A DNA stretch of 64,000 nt from Shinella sp. SUS2 (GTDB lineage Bacteria > Pseudomonadota > Alphaproteobacteria > Rhizobiales > Rhizobiaceae). The position numbers and the translations under genes are program-made. The notes beneath the pieces were generated by a model. It worked only from the letters and a program-made list of their open reading frames with translations. It was not told the DNA's origin and ran no database searches. Below, piece by piece: positions 28,930-38,750 of this stretch (position 1 is its first letter; each line of letters opens with the position of its first letter). The stretch is from the NCBI RefSeq assembly GCF_001262505.1, contig NZ_KQ410723.1, forward strand, positions 310,001 through 374,000, given 5' to 3'.

Positions 28930-30183
28930 ATGACCTATCCCGCCAATTCCACCTCCGCCGTCGATCCGCAAAAGCTCGACAAGCTCGCCGAAGTCGCCGT
29001 GCGTGTCGGCCTTCAGCTTCAGAAGGGGCAGGATCTCGTGATGACGGCACCCATCGCCGCCCTGCCGCTTGCCCGGCTCATCACCAAGCACGCCTATATG
29101 GCCGGCGCCGGTCTCGTCAGCACCTTCTATGCCGACGAGGAGGCAACGCTCGCCCGCTACCACCACGCGCCGGACGAAAGCTTCGACCGGGCGAGTGACT
29201 GGCTCTACGAGGGCATGGCCAAGGCCTATGCCAACGGCGCCGCACGCCTTGCCATTGCCGGCGACAATCCGATGCTGCTCTCGGGTGAAGATCCGGGCAA
29301 GGTCGCCCGCGCCAACAAGGCGAATTCCATGGCCTACAAGCCGGCGCTGGAAAAGATCGCCAATTTCGACATCAACTGGAACATCGTCTCCTATCCGAAC
29401 CCGTCCTGGGCCAAGCAGGTGTTCCCGAACGACCCGGAAGAGGTGGCGGTCGAAAAGCTCGCCAATGCCATCTTCGCCGCCTCGCGCGTCGATGTCGCCG
29501 ACCCCGTCGCCGCCTGGGCCGCGCACAATGCGGGCCTTGCCAGGCGCTCGGCCTGGCTGAACGGCGAGCGCTTCGCCGCGCTGCACTTCAAGGGGCCGGG
29601 CACGGACCTGACCGTGGGACTGGCGGACGGCCACGAATGGCACGGCGGCGCATCGATGGCCAAGAACGGCATCACCTGCAATCCGAACATCCCGACGGAA
29701 GAGGTCTTCACCACGCCGCATGCGCTGCGCGTCGAGGGCCATGTCTCCTCCACCAAGCCGCTCTCCCACCAGGGCACGCTGATCGACGATATCCAGGTAC
29801 GCTTCGAGGGCGGCCGGATCGTCGAGGCGAAGGCGTCGAAGGGCGAGGCAGTGCTGAACAAGGTGCTGGACACCGACGAGGGCGCGCGCCGGCTCGGCGA
29901 AGTGGCCCTCGTGCCGCATTCCTCGCCGATCTCGGCGAGCGGCATCCTGTTCTACAACACGCTGTTCGACGAGAACGCCTCCTGCCACATCGCGCTCGGC
30001 CAGTGCTATTCGAAGTGCTTCCTCGACGGCGCGAGCCTGACGCCGGATCAGATCCGCGCACAGGGCGGCAATGAAAGCCTCATCCATATCGACTGGATGA
30101 TCGGCTCGGACAAAGTGGACATCGACGGTATCCGCGCCGATGGCAGCCGCGCGCCCGTCATGCGCGGCGGCGAGTGGGCATGA
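28930..30183 (+). CDS. M29-family aminopeptidase
   Basis: 417 residues, full length for the M29 (AmpS/AmpT) metallopeptidases, which release N-terminal amino acids with two divalent metals. Metal-ligand segments NIPTEEVFTTP, GEVALVPHSSPI, CHIALGQCY and LIHIDWMIGSDKVDIDG are present. Cytoplasmic. The stop overlaps the next gene by four bases (ATGA), so the two are coupled. Confidence 0.9.
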   Translation: MTYPANSTSAVDPQKLDKLAEVAVRVGLQLQKGQDLVMTAPIAALPLARLITKHAYMAGAGLVSTFYADEEATLARYHHAPDESFDRASDWLYEGMAKAYANGAARLAIAGDNPMLLSGEDPGKVARANKANSMAYKPALEKIANFDINWNIVSYPNPSWAKQVFPNDPEEVAVEKLANAIFAASRVDVADPVAAWAAHNAGLARRSAWLNGERFAALHFKGPGTDLTVGLADGHEWHGGASMAKNGITCNPNIPTEEVFTTPHALRVEGHVSSTKPLSHQGTLIDDIQVRFEGGRIVEAKASKGEAVLNKVLDTDEGARRLGEVALVPHSSPISASGILFYNTLFDENASCHIALGQCYSKCFLDGASLTPDQIRAQGGNESLIHIDWMIGSDKVDIDGIRADGSRAPVMRGGEWA

Positions 30184-30968
30184 ACCATCTCGGCGTGATC
30201 GGCGGCGGCGGATGGCTGGCCGGGGCCTTGCTCCGGCCGGTGCTGACCGACCGCCTCATCAAGCCGGCCGACCTCGTGCTTTCTTCCCGCTCGGGCAACA
30301 TTTCAGGCTACGAAGCCTGGCCGGGCGTGCACATGACGACGGACAACGCGATCCTCGTCGATGCCTGCGACACCATCGTCCTGTCCGTCCGAGCCGGCGA
30401 TCTCGACGAGATCGATATCGACCTGCGCGGGCGGTTCGTCATCTCCGTCATGGCGGGGGTGACGGTGGAGGAGATCAGCGACCGCTTCGGCGCGCGGCGT
30501 ATCGTGCGGGCGATGCCGAATGCCTGCGCCGAGCAGCGGCTGTCCTTCACGCCCTGGTGCATGACCGACGACGTGCGCAACCCGGAAGCGGATTTCGCGC
30601 GGCGCTTCTTTGCAGCCTCGGGCCGTCAGCACTTCATCACCGACGAGCACGAGCTCGACTATTTCACCGCACTGACAGGATCGGGCGCGGCCTTTCCGGC
30701 GCTGATGGCCGATGCGATGATCCGCCATGCGATCGAAGCGGGCATCGGCCCGGAGACGGCGGTCCTTGCGGTCCGCCAGCTCTTCCTCGGCGCCGCCACG
30801 CAGATGGCCAGTGTCAGCGATACGCCGGCCGATATCGTGGAACTGTTCATGGAATACCATGGCACCACGGCGGCCGGCCTTTCCGCGATGATCGACGCCG
30901 ATCTCGCCCATGCGGTCTTCACCGGGTTGACGGCTGCACGCCGGCGGGCACAGGACGGCGCGGACTGA
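30180..30968 (+). CDS. pyrroline-5-carboxylate-reductase-family protein
   Basis: 262 residues. N-terminal Rossmann motif GVIGGGGWLAGALL and the ProC-type C-terminal helix region with LTGSGAAFPALMADAMIRHA. It is co-translated with the M29 aminopeptidase gene, which suggests a role in proline or other imino acid recycling from peptides, but it may be a paralogue of ProC with another substrate. The 3' end overlaps a convergent transporter gene by 50 bases. Confidence 0.78.
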   Translation: MNHLGVIGGGGWLAGALLRPVLTDRLIKPADLVLSSRSGNISGYEAWPGVHMTTDNAILVDACDTIVLSVRAGDLDEIDIDLRGRFVISVMAGVTVEEISDRFGARRIVRAMPNACAEQRLSFTPWCMTDDVRNPEADFARRFFAASGRQHFITDEHELDYFTALTGSGAAFPALMADAMIRHAIEAGIGPETAVLAVRQLFLGAATQMASVSDTPADIVELFMEYHGTTAAGLSAMIDADLAHAVFTGLTAARRRAQDGAD

Positions 30969-31833
30969 TCCCGTCGGATACCGGACGCGCAGCCTGCGCC
31001 CGCTGGCTAAGCCAGACGCTCCCGAGCACCACGAGCATTCCTGCGGTCTGCAACAGGCCGAGATCCTGCCCGAGCAGCGCCCATCCGAGCACGACGGCAA
31101 CGAGCGGGCTGAGGAAACCGAGCGGCGAGATCGTCGCCGGGTCGAGCCGCGCAAGGCCGCGGAACCAGACGATGTAGGTGAGCGCAGCGCCGATCACGCC
31201 GAGATAGAGGAACCCGAGCAGGTTTTCCGTCGTCGGCACCGGCAGGGCCGGCTCGAACCAGAGCGCGACAGGCACGAGCAGCAGGCCGCCCGCGGTGAGC
31301 TGCCAGGCAGTGAAGGTGAGCGGTGGCACCGGCGGCTTCCAGTGGTGCGACAGCACCGTCCCGAAGGCCATGGCAACCGCGCCGGCAAGACCAGCGGCGA
31401 CACCGACCGGGTCGAGGGCCGCCGAGGGCGTCAGCACCAGCAACGCTACCCCGCCTATACCGGCAAGACCGGCGAAGACGGCGAGTGGCCGCACCGTCGT
31501 GCCGATGACGGCGCGCGAAAGCCCGAGCACGATCAGCGGCTGGATGGCGCCGACCGTTGCCGCAACGCCGCCCGGCAGACGATAGGCCGAGACGAACAGC
31601 ATCGCCCAGAAGAACGAGAAGTTCAGCGCGCCGAGCAGGAAGGTCCGCGGCCACCAGACACCCTGCGGCAGGCGCCGGACGAGGAGCAGAAGAAGGAGCC
31701 CCGCCGGCAGCGCGCGCAACATGGCGACGGTGAGCGGATAGCCGGCCGGCAGAAGCTCTGTCGTCACGACATAGGTACTGCCCCAAATGGCTGGAGCGGT
31801 TGCAGTGAGGAGGACATCGGTGGTGCGAGACAT
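30919..31833 (-). CDS. EamA/DMT-family exporter
   Basis: 304 residues with about ten membrane segments in two EamA repeats (first WGSTYVVTTELLPAGYPL; second around YIVWFRGLARLDPATISPL). Drug/metabolite transporter. The ATG at 31833 has GGAGATAA upstream. It is divergent from a MarR gene, with two matching palindromes between, so it is probably induced by a small aromatic or toxic ligand through that regulator (inference). Confidence 0.86.
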   Translation of the reverse strand: MSRTTDVLLTATAPAIWGSTYVVTTELLPAGYPLTVAMLRALPAGLLLLLLVRRLPQGVWWPRTFLLGALNFSFFWAMLFVSAYRLPGGVAATVGAIQPLIVLGLSRAVIGTTVRPLAVFAGLAGIGGVALLVLTPSAALDPVGVAAGLAGAVAMAFGTVLSHHWKPPVPPLTFTAWQLTAGGLLLVPVALWFEPALPVPTTENLLGFLYLGVIGAALTYIVWFRGLARLDPATISPLGFLSPLVAVVLGWALLGQDLGLLQTAGMLVVLGSVWLSQRAQAARPVSDGISPRRPVPAGVQPSTR

Positions 31834-31852
31834 GATTATCTCCAATCAAAGA

Positions 31853-31894
31853 ATCTTGAAATCAAGATATATCATTTTATCTTGACGTCAAGAC
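31853..31894. promoter_or_regulatory. paired MarR operators
   Basis: ATCTTGAAATCAAGAT at 31853-31868 and ATCTTGACGTCAAGAC at 31879-31894: two TCTTGA-N2-TCAAGA dyads with centres 26 bases apart. They lie between the divergent exporter and MarR genes, the second 22 bases before the chosen MarR start. One dyad per promoter is the likely layout. Confidence 0.78.
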
Positions 31895-31916
31895 GATGGG
31901 GCCGCTAAATCCGGCC

Positions 31917-32399
31917 ATGGATCACGTCGACAGAATTCTTATGCAATGGAGGCAGGAGCGGCCCGACCTCGATATCGCGCCGATGGGCCTGCTCGGCCGC
32001 CTCGCGCGGCTGCGCACCCATCTTGCGCGGGAAATCGAGAAGGCGATGGCTGCGCACGGGCTGAACTCGGCAAGCTTCGACGTGCTGGCGACCCTGCGCC
32101 GCACCGGCCCGCCCTACCGGCTTTCGCCGGGCGATCTGCTCGCCACCACCATGGTCAGCTCGGGCACGATGACCAACCGGCTCGACCAGCTTGAAAAGGC
32201 AGGCCTCATCGAACGCTCGCACAACCCGGAAGACCGGCGCAGCGTCATCATTGCGCTGACGCCGACGGGATTTGCACTGGTCGATATGGCGGTCACGGCC
32301 CATGTGGAAAACCAGCACCGCCTGCTGGAGACGCTGAGCGCGGACGAGCGCGTGGCACTGGACGACCTTTTGCGAAAGTTCCTCGCCGCGTTCGAGTAG
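31917..32399 (+). CDS. MarR-family transcriptional regulator
   Basis: 160 residues. Winged helix-turn-helix in the middle (LSPGDLLATTMVSSGTMTNRLDQLEKAGLIERSHNPEDRRS region, about 70-110). The start MDHVDRILMQWRQERPDL is chosen over an ATG seven codons upstream at 31896 because that one touches the operator; neither has a good ribosome site. It probably represses itself and the divergent exporter. Confidence 0.87.
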   Translation: MDHVDRILMQWRQERPDLDIAPMGLLGRLARLRTHLAREIEKAMAAHGLNSASFDVLATLRRTGPPYRLSPGDLLATTMVSSGTMTNRLDQLEKAGLIERSHNPEDRRSVIIALTPTGFALVDMAVTAHVENQHRLLETLSADERVALDDLLRKFLAAFE

Positions 32400-32446
32400 A
32401 GCATCTCCGCTTTTCCTCGACGCGGAACCGTTTCGCGGTTTTTCCG
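32397..32446. repeat. dispersed rhizobial intergenic repeat
   Basis: AGAGCATCTCCGCTTTTCCT then CGACGCGGAACCGTTTCGCG and TTTTTCC. It starts in the MarR stop codon region and reaches almost to the convergent flavoprotein gene. It has a weak hairpin and could end both transcripts. Confidence 0.5.
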
Positions 32447-32458
32447 GATTTCTCCCGG

Positions 32459-33049
32459 TCAGAGACTGCCGGCGAGCCGCTCGACGCGTGCTAAATGCGC
32501 CTTGCGTTTCTCCTCGCTCGCACGGTCCATGTCGTGCAGGCTCACCATCCTGAAATCGAGGCCCTTGGCGCAGAAGGCGGCGATGCCGCGCTTCAGGAGC
32601 CGCTTCACCGGGTTGCCCATATAGAGATGCACCACCCACCAGGGTGAGCCGGTCGTGGTGAAGGCCCAGAAGAGGCGGATATTGCCGAGCCGCGGCTGGA
32701 TGCGCCCCCCGGCCGGATCGTTCTCGAAGGCGACGCCAGGGGCGAACACCCGGTCGAAGAACCCCTTCAGGATGGCCGGGAAATTGAACCACCATTGCGG
32801 AAAGACGAGCACGAGCCCTTCCGCCGCTTTCAGGCGGGAGACGAAGGGTTCGGCATCGGACGGATCATAGCCCGGTTCGAAATAGCGCGACCGCTCGGAG
32901 GGCGTCAGGCGCGGATCGAAGCCCTCGCGGTAGAGGTCGAGCAGATCGACCACATGGTCGTTTGCCTCCAGCCTCCGCCGCACCGTTTCGGCGATGCCGG
33001 CGGCAAAACTCTCTTCCAGCGGATGGGCGAGCACGAGCAGGATGCGCAT
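32459..33049 (-). CDS. NAD(P)H-quinone-reductase-like flavoprotein
   Basis: 196 residues, flavodoxin fold of the NQO1/MdaB/KefF family. N-terminal RILLVLAHPLEESFAAGI binds FMN/FAD phosphate, and VFPQWWFNFPAILKGFFDRVF is the family core. It likely reduces quinones with two electrons, a useful function beside aromatic catabolism (inference). Seven bases separate it from xseA upstream, so it probably shares that transcript. Confidence 0.86.
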   Translation of the reverse strand: MRILLVLAHPLEESFAAGIAETVRRRLEANDHVVDLLDLYREGFDPRLTPSERSRYFEPGYDPSDAEPFVSRLKAAEGLVLVFPQWWFNFPAILKGFFDRVFAPGVAFENDPAGGRIQPRLGNIRLFWAFTTTGSPWWVVHLYMGNPVKRLLKRGIAAFCAKGLDFRMVSLHDMDRASEEKRKAHLARVERLAGSL

Positions 33050-33056
33050 GCCGGCC

Positions 33057-34643
33057 TCAGAACAGCGAGCCCTGGCGGGGCGCGGGCTTTTCCTCCACCT
33101 CGCCCTTCATGCCCTTCTTGCGTGGCGGCACGCCGCTGCCGGCTCCGGTGACGGCATCCACCGTGCCGTCGGCGAACTCGATGGCAATGGCGCGGCCGGG
33201 GCCAAGGCTGGCGGCGCCCTTCACCGGCGCCCCCTCCTCGTCGCGCACCAGCGCATAGCCACGCTTCAGGACATTCCGGTAGGAAAGCGACTGCAGCATG
33301 CGGTCCTGCGCCTGCAGAAGGGCGCGGCGGCGGGCAAGGTCGCCGGCAAGCGCGCTTTCGGCACGCAGCGCAAGACCCGACAGGCGGTCACGCGCGCGAC
33401 CGGTTTGCGCGGCGATACGGGCGGGTGTTGCGCGCAGCGAAACATCGAAAGCGGAAAGGCGCGCACGGACCTGGTCGAGCCGGCGCTCGACGATGCGGTC
33501 GGCGCGCTGCAGGCGGTCGGCGACGCGCTGGCGCCGCTCGGCGATGCGCGTCAGCAGCATGTCGGGCCGCAAATGCGCTGCCGTACGCTCGAAGGCGCGG
33601 CGCTTGCCCACGGTGTTCATCTGCAGGCCGCGGCCAAGGCCCGCCGCCGCCTCGTCGAACCGGCGGCGCGGCAAGGCGAGAAGCTGGTCGAGCGAGGGCA
33701 GCGCCCGGGCGAGTGCGCGAACGCCTTGCCGACGGCTGTCCATCTGGCGCGCCGTGGCGCCGCGCAGGCGCGCGGTGAGCGAAGCGATTTCCGCATCGAG
33801 ATCGGCCTTGACCGGCACTGCCATTTCGGCCGCCCCCGTCGGCGTCGGGGCACGGCGATCGGCGGCGTGGTCGATCAGCGTCCAGTCCGTCTCGTGGCCA
33901 ACGGCGGAGATCAGCGGGATTTTCGAGGCCGCGGCAGCGCGCACGACGATCTCGTCGTTGAAGCTCCAGAGGTCTTCGAGACTGCCGCCGCCCCGGGCAA
34001 CGATCAACACGTCCGGTCGCGGGATCGGGCCGGCCGGCTCGAAGGCGTTGAAGCCCTCGATAGCCGCGGCAACCTCCTGCCCCGACCCTTCGCCCTGGAC
34101 CTTGACCGGCCAGACGACGACATGGACCGGGAAGCGGTCGGCGATGCGGTGCAGGATATCGCGGATGACGGCGCCAGTCGGCGAGGTGACGACACCGATC
34201 ACCTTGGGCAGGAACGGCAGCGGCTTCTTGCGTTCGGCATCGAAAAGGCCTTCAGCGGCGAGCTTGCGGCGACGCTCCTCAAGCAATGCCATCAGCGCAC
34301 CGGCACCGGCCGGCTCCAGTGCCTCGATGACGATCTGGTATTTCGAGGAGCCCGGGAAGGTGGTGATCTTGCCGGTCGCGATCACCTCCATGCCCTCTTC
34401 CGGCTTGAAGCGCAGGCGCGAAAAGCTGCCCTTCCAGATCACCGCATCGATGCGCGCGCGATCGTCCTTCAGCGAGAAATAGGCATGGCCCGAAGAATGC
34501 GGGCCGCGATAACCCGATATCTCGCCGCGCACGCGCACCTGGTCGAAGGCCTGTTCGACCGTGCGCTTGATGGAGCCGGAAAGCTCCGACACCGAATATT
34601 CGGCAAGATTGCTGGGCGAATCAGTCTCGGGGAAAAAGCTCAT
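33057..34643 (-). CDS. xseA: exodeoxyribonuclease VII, large subunit
   Basis: 528 residues. Subunit of the exonuclease that degrades single-stranded DNA to oligonucleotides. N-terminal OB fold (residues 14-110, [29 protein letters not shown]), catalytic region with [16 protein letters not shown] and [20 protein letters not shown], then a long coiled-coil arm and a C-terminal [13 protein letters not shown] motif. The small subunit xseB is not in the window. Confidence 0.93.
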   Translation of the reverse strand: MSFFPETDSPSNLAEYSVSELSGSIKRTVEQAFDQVRVRGEISGYRGPHSSGHAYFSLKDDRARIDAVIWKGSFSRLRFKPEEGMEVIATGKITTFPGSSKYQIVIEALEPAGAGALMALLEERRRKLAAEGLFDAERKKPLPFLPKVIGVVTSPTGAVIRDILHRIADRFPVHVVVWPVKVQGEGSGQEVAAAIEGFNAFEPAGPIPRPDVLIVARGGGSLEDLWSFNDEIVVRAAAASKIPLISAVGHETDWTLIDHAADRRAPTPTGAAEMAVPVKADLDAEIASLTARLRGATARQMDSRRQGVRALARALPSLDQLLALPRRRFDEAAAGLGRGLQMNTVGKRRAFERTAAHLRPDMLLTRIAERRQRVADRLQRADRIVERRLDQVRARLSAFDVSLRATPARIAAQTGRARDRLSGLALRAESALAGDLARRRALLQAQDRMLQSLSYRNVLKRGYALVRDEEGAPVKGAASLGPGRAIAIEFADGTVDAVTGAGSGVPPRKKGMKGEVEEKPAPRQGSLF

Positions 34644-34723
34644 GCGGCAAAGTGTAGTGCGTTTGCCGGCGGATGACAGGGTGCTGCCGCCAGCATCCCC
34701 AGCCCACTTTGCGCTTTCCCACC

Positions 34724-36553
34724 CTATTCCGGCTTCACCCGGTAGAGGCGCAGCACAGCCCCTCCGGCCCCTTCGACCGGTTCGAGATACGCCGGGACCT
34801 CCCCTTTCAGAAGGTCGGCATAGAGCCCTTCCGGCTCCGCATCCGCAAGAAGCAGCGTTTCGGTGTTGCCGGGGCAGAAAGCAAGCAGCGTCACGCCGGC
34901 ACCGCGCAGGAAAGCCTCGGCCTGGCGGGGATTGGACAGGCCGATATGCAGCTGCGTCAGCATGCCGCCCTGATTGCGGTGGTAGGGCGCCGAGAGCACG
35001 CGATGACCGCTGAAACGCAAGATCGACGTGCCGATATCCGAAACGGCAGCCACCACACCGGCCGGCTCGCGGGCGAGCGGCGCCAGAACGGCCTCGTCGG
35101 TGCAGGCCGGCGGCTTCGCTCCGCCGGCAAGCTCGGCGCGCAACACATTGCCGGAATAGCCCGGCACCAGGGCGCCGGCGAGCGCCCAGGTTGCGGGCGT
35201 CGAGGCAAGCGTCAGACCGGCGAAGGCAAGGCCCAGCCTCAGGTTCTTCGGCTGCGCATTGGCGGCCGTGCGCAGCTCGGCGATCATTCGGCCAAGTGGA
35301 ATGGCGGCGAGCACATGGACGAAGATCGAGCCACGGACCTGGAGGAGGGAAACGGCAAAGGCGACGGCCAGCAGCGCTAGCAGGATAAGATGCGCCTCGG
35401 TGGCCTCGCGGCGATAGACGCTTCTGACGCAGACGGCGATGGCGAGAAGACCCGTCGCGTAGAAACTGCCGATCGATGTGGGATCGAGACGGAATTGCGC
35501 CAGCGCCGACTGGGCCTCGATGACCATGTCGAGCCAGAAGGTCTTCAGCAACGGATCAAGCGCGGCGAGCGGATTGGCGAGGCACCCGGGCGCGACCAGC
35601 AGCACCGCGACGGCAACGATGCCCCCTGCAGTCGCAAGGGCAGCCAATCGGCCGCGGAAAGACCAGGTGCTCGCCAGCGAAGCCGTGAGAAACAGCGTGC
35701 CACCGCCGAACGTCGCCAAGGCATAAAAGCCATAGGAGAGGCTGTCGCAGGTCACCTGCGTGTAGTGCGACGGCGCGACGGTGGCAAAGAAGGCGGCGGT
35801 CACCGTCAGGGCGAGCGAAAGGCCGAAGGCGGTGGCCACATCACGGAAGGCACGGCCATGCCAGACCCAGCGCAAGGCGACGACGAGGCAGACCGCGCCG
35901 ATGAGCGGCGTCGTCTCCACGCCAATGGCAATGGCAAAACCGGCAAGCACGCCGGCAATGGCGTGATCGCGCGCCCGCATGGCGGGGGCGAGCAGCATCG
36001 CGGCAATACCGACGATGAGCGCGACCTGGACGTTGTGGTGGTCGATCGAACCGGGCTGGAAGCGGTTGAGCGAGACGATAAGAATGACCGTCAGGACCAG
36101 CGTCGTGTGCATCGCCATGGTGCCGCCGAGCCGGTAACCGGCAAGCCCCGCACTGAAAAGCACGGGCAGGACGAGGAACGACGGCCAGACGGCAAGCGCC
36201 AGCGCCTCGGCCTGTCGCTGCCCGGCGAAGAGCGAGAAGAAGCTGATCAGGTTGGCGATCGGCAGATCGACGAAGCGCGACCAGTGCATGAGCGTACCGC
36301 CGGCAAGACCAAGGCGATACTGGGTCGTATCGAACCAGCTCTGCCCGGCCAGGAGATCCCGCACCACGACGAGGCGCATCCTGTCGTCGTTGTCGACCCC
36401 GACGTAATCGGTCGCGAAGGGCAGCGACAGTGCGAGCAGAAGCGCAATCGTCAGGAGACTGTAGAGAGCAAGCACACGCCATGTCATCCCGAAGCGCCCC
36501 GTGGACGCATCCCGGGTTGCAAACGACAGGGCAGCAGGCATGGATTTCGACAC
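34724..36553 (-). CDS. STT3/AglB-like GT-C membrane glycosyltransferase
   Basis: 609 residues, about twelve membrane segments followed by a soluble C-terminal part (from about residue 450). The first external loop has an acidic motif DNDDRMR at 54-60 and a second motif GSIDHHN at 168-174, the pattern of oligosaccharyltransferase STT3/AglB proteins. It would transfer a sugar from a polyprenyl carrier to an acceptor on the outer side of the inner membrane. It is divergent from a GT2-methyltransferase-carrier operon that could supply the donor. Family assignment by motif is moderate; general GT-C hypothetical is the alternative. Confidence 0.65.
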   Translation of the reverse strand: MSKSMPAALSFATRDASTGRFGMTWRVLALYSLLTIALLLALSLPFATDYVGVDNDDRMRLVVVRDLLAGQSWFDTTQYRLGLAGGTLMHWSRFVDLPIANLISFFSLFAGQRQAEALALAVWPSFLVLPVLFSAGLAGYRLGGTMAMHTTLVLTVILIVSLNRFQPGSIDHHNVQVALIVGIAAMLLAPAMRARDHAIAGVLAGFAIAIGVETTPLIGAVCLVVALRWVWHGRAFRDVATAFGLSLALTVTAAFFATVAPSHYTQVTCDSLSYGFYALATFGGGTLFLTASLASTWSFRGRLAALATAGGIVAVAVLLVAPGCLANPLAALDPLLKTFWLDMVIEAQSALAQFRLDPTSIGSFYATGLLAIAVCVRSVYRREATEAHLILLALLAVAFAVSLLQVRGSIFVHVLAAIPLGRMIAELRTAANAQPKNLRLGLAFAGLTLASTPATWALAGALVPGYSGNVLRAELAGGAKPPACTDEAVLAPLAREPAGVVAAVSDIGTSILRFSGHRVLSAPYHRNQGGMLTQLHIGLSNPRQAEAFLRGAGVTLLAFCPGNTETLLLADAEPEGLYADLLKGEVPAYLEPVEGAGGAVLRLYRVKPE

Positions 36554-36667
36554 GTTTCGCCCCTTCGTCCACCATTGGAAGCCTGCCGAAACCTAGCCTT
36601 AACCTTCTCAAGAAATAGTAAAATCGTGGGTCGCATGAAGAGGCCCGCGCCGGGAGAACGCGCCACC

Positions 36668-37657
36668 ATGACGGAAAACCTGATGGAAGACCTGGAGATC
36701 GCCGTGCTGCTGCCCTGCTACAACGAGGCGCAGACGATCGGCGACGTCGTTCACGGCTTTCGCGCCGCCCTGCCGTCCGCCCGCATCTATGTCTACGACA
36801 ACAACTCCACCGATTCGACCGCATTGCGCGCGGCGCTGGCCGGTGCGACGGTCGTGCGCGAGCGCCGCCAGGGCAAGGGCAACGTGGTGCGCCGCATGTT
36901 CTCCGACATCGAGGCCGACATCTACATCATGGCCGACGGCGACGGCACCTACGCCGCGTCCGATGCGGCCGAACTCATCCGCACGCTGATCACCGAAGGC
37001 GCCGACATGGTCGTCGGCACGCGCCGCGGTGTGCATGCGGATGCCGGCCGACAGGGCCACGCCTTCGGCAACCGCATCTTCAACACCCTGTTCCGCTCGC
37101 TCTTCGGCAACGATTTCTCCGATATCTTCTCCGGCTACCGCGCCTTCTCGCGTCGCTTCGCGAAGAGCTTTCCCGCCGTTTCCGGCGGCTTCGAGATCGA
37201 GACCGAAATGTCCGTGCACGCCTCTCGGCTGCGCATGCCGATCGCCGAGCTGGAACTCGACTACGGCCGCCGGCCGGAAGGCTCGCATTCCAAGCTCTCC
37301 ACCTTCAAGGACGGCGCGAAGATCCTCTGGATGTTCGCCATGCTGATGAAAGAGACACGACCCTTCGTGTTCTTCAGCGCCATCAGCGGCGTCTTCATGG
37401 CGGCGAGCCTCACCTTCATGGCGCCGGTTCTGGCCGCCTATTTCCACACCGGCCTCGTCGAGCGCATGCCGACCTGGGTTTTCTCGCTCGCCCTGATGAT
37501 GATCTCGTTCCTCGTCTTCTCCGCCGGCCTCATCCTCGATTCCCTCGCCCGCGCCCGCGCCGAGCAGTTGCGCATCCACTACATGAACCAGTCCGCAGGC
37601 CGGCATATCCGCAGCGTCCGCAAGGCGGACAAGGCCACGCGGCATCTTGCGGCCTGA
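36668..37657 (+). CDS. GT2 glycosyltransferase, polyprenyl-phosphate sugar type
   Basis: 329 residues. GT-A domain with AVLLPCYNEAQTIGDVV near residue 12 and the metal-binding Asp90-x-Asp92 in MADGDGTY, followed by two C-terminal membrane segments (about 234-256 and 270-295). This is the DPM1/GtrB layout that loads a sugar onto polyprenyl phosphate on the cytoplasmic face. I use the ATG at 36668; one at 36635 is possible. A very long open frame upstream is antisense to the GT-C gene. Confidence 0.86.
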   Translation: MTENLMEDLEIAVLLPCYNEAQTIGDVVHGFRAALPSARIYVYDNNSTDSTALRAALAGATVVRERRQGKGNVVRRMFSDIEADIYIMADGDGTYAASDAAELIRTLITEGADMVVGTRRGVHADAGRQGHAFGNRIFNTLFRSLFGNDFSDIFSGYRAFSRRFAKSFPAVSGGFEIETEMSVHASRLRMPIAELELDYGRRPEGSHSKLSTFKDGAKILWMFAMLMKETRPFVFFSAISGVFMAASLTFMAPVLAAYFHTGLVERMPTWVFSLALMMISFLVFSAGLILDSLARARAEQLRIHYMNQSAGRHIRSVRKADKATRHLAA

Positions 37658-37674
37658 TCGAACGGAAGACGAGC

Positions 37675-38382
37675 ATGAACAGGGAAACCACCAACCGCAT
37701 TCGTTTCGTGATCGAGGACGTGCTGCCGCCGATCCTGCGCGATTCGGTACTCTTCCGGCAGGCGGCAAGCCTCGTATGGGGCAAGCACATCGGCAAGCTC
37801 GCAAAATTCCGTGAGCGAGCGCCGTTTCTGACTGCCGCGGAATATGAAGACCTCTATCGCGAGCATCCACGCGTCCATGCCGGCACGGACAATTCGCAGG
37901 CCTGCATCGACCGCATCGTCGGCTCCATCGCCGGGGAAAGCATCTGCGACGTCGGTTGCGGCACCGGCGCGCTGCTCAGCTACATCAAGGCCGGCAACCC
38001 TGATCTCAAACGGCTGACCGGCGTCGATTTCGTCGTTGACGACGCAGCCCATATCACAGGCGTCGAATATGTTGCGGCGATGATCGAATCCCTGCCCTTC
38101 GCCGATGGCGAGTTCGATACGGTCGTCTGCACCCATGTCATCGAACATGTGCTGGAATACCGCCAGGCGATCGCGGAACTTCGCCGCATCGCGCGCCGGC
38201 GTCTGATCATCGTCGTGCCGCGCGAGCGAGAGTACCGCTATAGCTTCAACCCGCATTTCAACTTCTTCCCCTACACGCATTCCTTCCTGCGCGCCGTGCA
38301 TCCTGTGCCGCCCCGCCACGTCTGCCTCGATATCGGCCGCGACATCTTCTACATGGAAGACCGTGCGGAGGCCGAAGCGTGA
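37675..38382 (+). CDS. class I SAM-dependent methyltransferase
   Basis: 235 residues. SAM motif CDVGCGTGALL at 91-101, acidic motif VTGVDF-like LTGVDFVVDD, and TVVCTHVIEHVLEY as motif IV. 17 bases downstream of the GT2 gene and overlapping the next gene by four bases, so it is part of a glycan-modification operon and may methylate a sugar (inference). Confidence 0.85.
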   Translation: MNRETTNRIRFVIEDVLPPILRDSVLFRQAASLVWGKHIGKLAKFRERAPFLTAAEYEDLYREHPRVHAGTDNSQACIDRIVGSIAGESICDVGCGTGALLSYIKAGNPDLKRLTGVDFVVDDAAHITGVEYVAAMIESLPFADGEFDTVVCTHVIEHVLEYRQAIAELRRIARRRLIIVVPREREYRYSFNPHFNFFPYTHSFLRAVHPVPPRHVCLDIGRDIFYMEDRAEAEA

Positions 38383-38744
38383 CGGCGAGCGCCTATAGCC
38401 CTGCGGTCTGGGCCGGCCTGCTCGGCACGCCGCTCCTGATCGCCACGGGACAGGTGCTGTTCAAGCTGACGAGCGGCACGACCGGCGATTTCGGCCTCAA
38501 GGGGCTGGCAGCGCTGGCGTTCAATCCGCTTCTTCTTCTCGCCCTCGCGATCTACGGGGCAGGCACCATCATCTGGATCTTCGTGCTGAAAGCGGTGCCT
38601 CTGACGATCGGCTATTCGTTCATGGCACTGACCTTCTGCTTCGTGCCGCTCTTCGCCAGCCTTTTCCTCGGCGAAGCGCTGACGCTGCGCTACGCGGTTG
38701 GGGCCTTCCTCATCATCGGCGGCATGCTCGTCATCAACACCTGA
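38379..38744 (+). CDS. EmrE/ArnE-like small membrane carrier
   Basis: 121 residues, four membrane segments of the small multidrug resistance/ArnE fold. GTG start inside the methyltransferase stop (GTGA). In ArnE-ArnF and similar systems such proteins flip lipid-linked sugars; with a GT2 enzyme upstream and a GT-C enzyme next door, a flippase role is more likely than drug efflux (inference). A homodimer would be needed because only one copy is present. Confidence 0.8.
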   Translation: MTASAYSPAVWAGLLGTPLLIATGQVLFKLTSGTTGDFGLKGLAALAFNPLLLLALAIYGAGTIIWIFVLKAVPLTIGYSFMALTFCFVPLFASLFLGEALTLRYAVGAFLIIGGMLVINT

Positions 38745-38750
38745 CTGTCC

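Noticed and set aside
35390..36667. A 426-codon N-terminal extension of the GT2 glycosyltransferase
   Set aside because: The extension lies antisense to the GT-C gene and has shadow-like composition; the GT2 domain begins right after ATG 36668.
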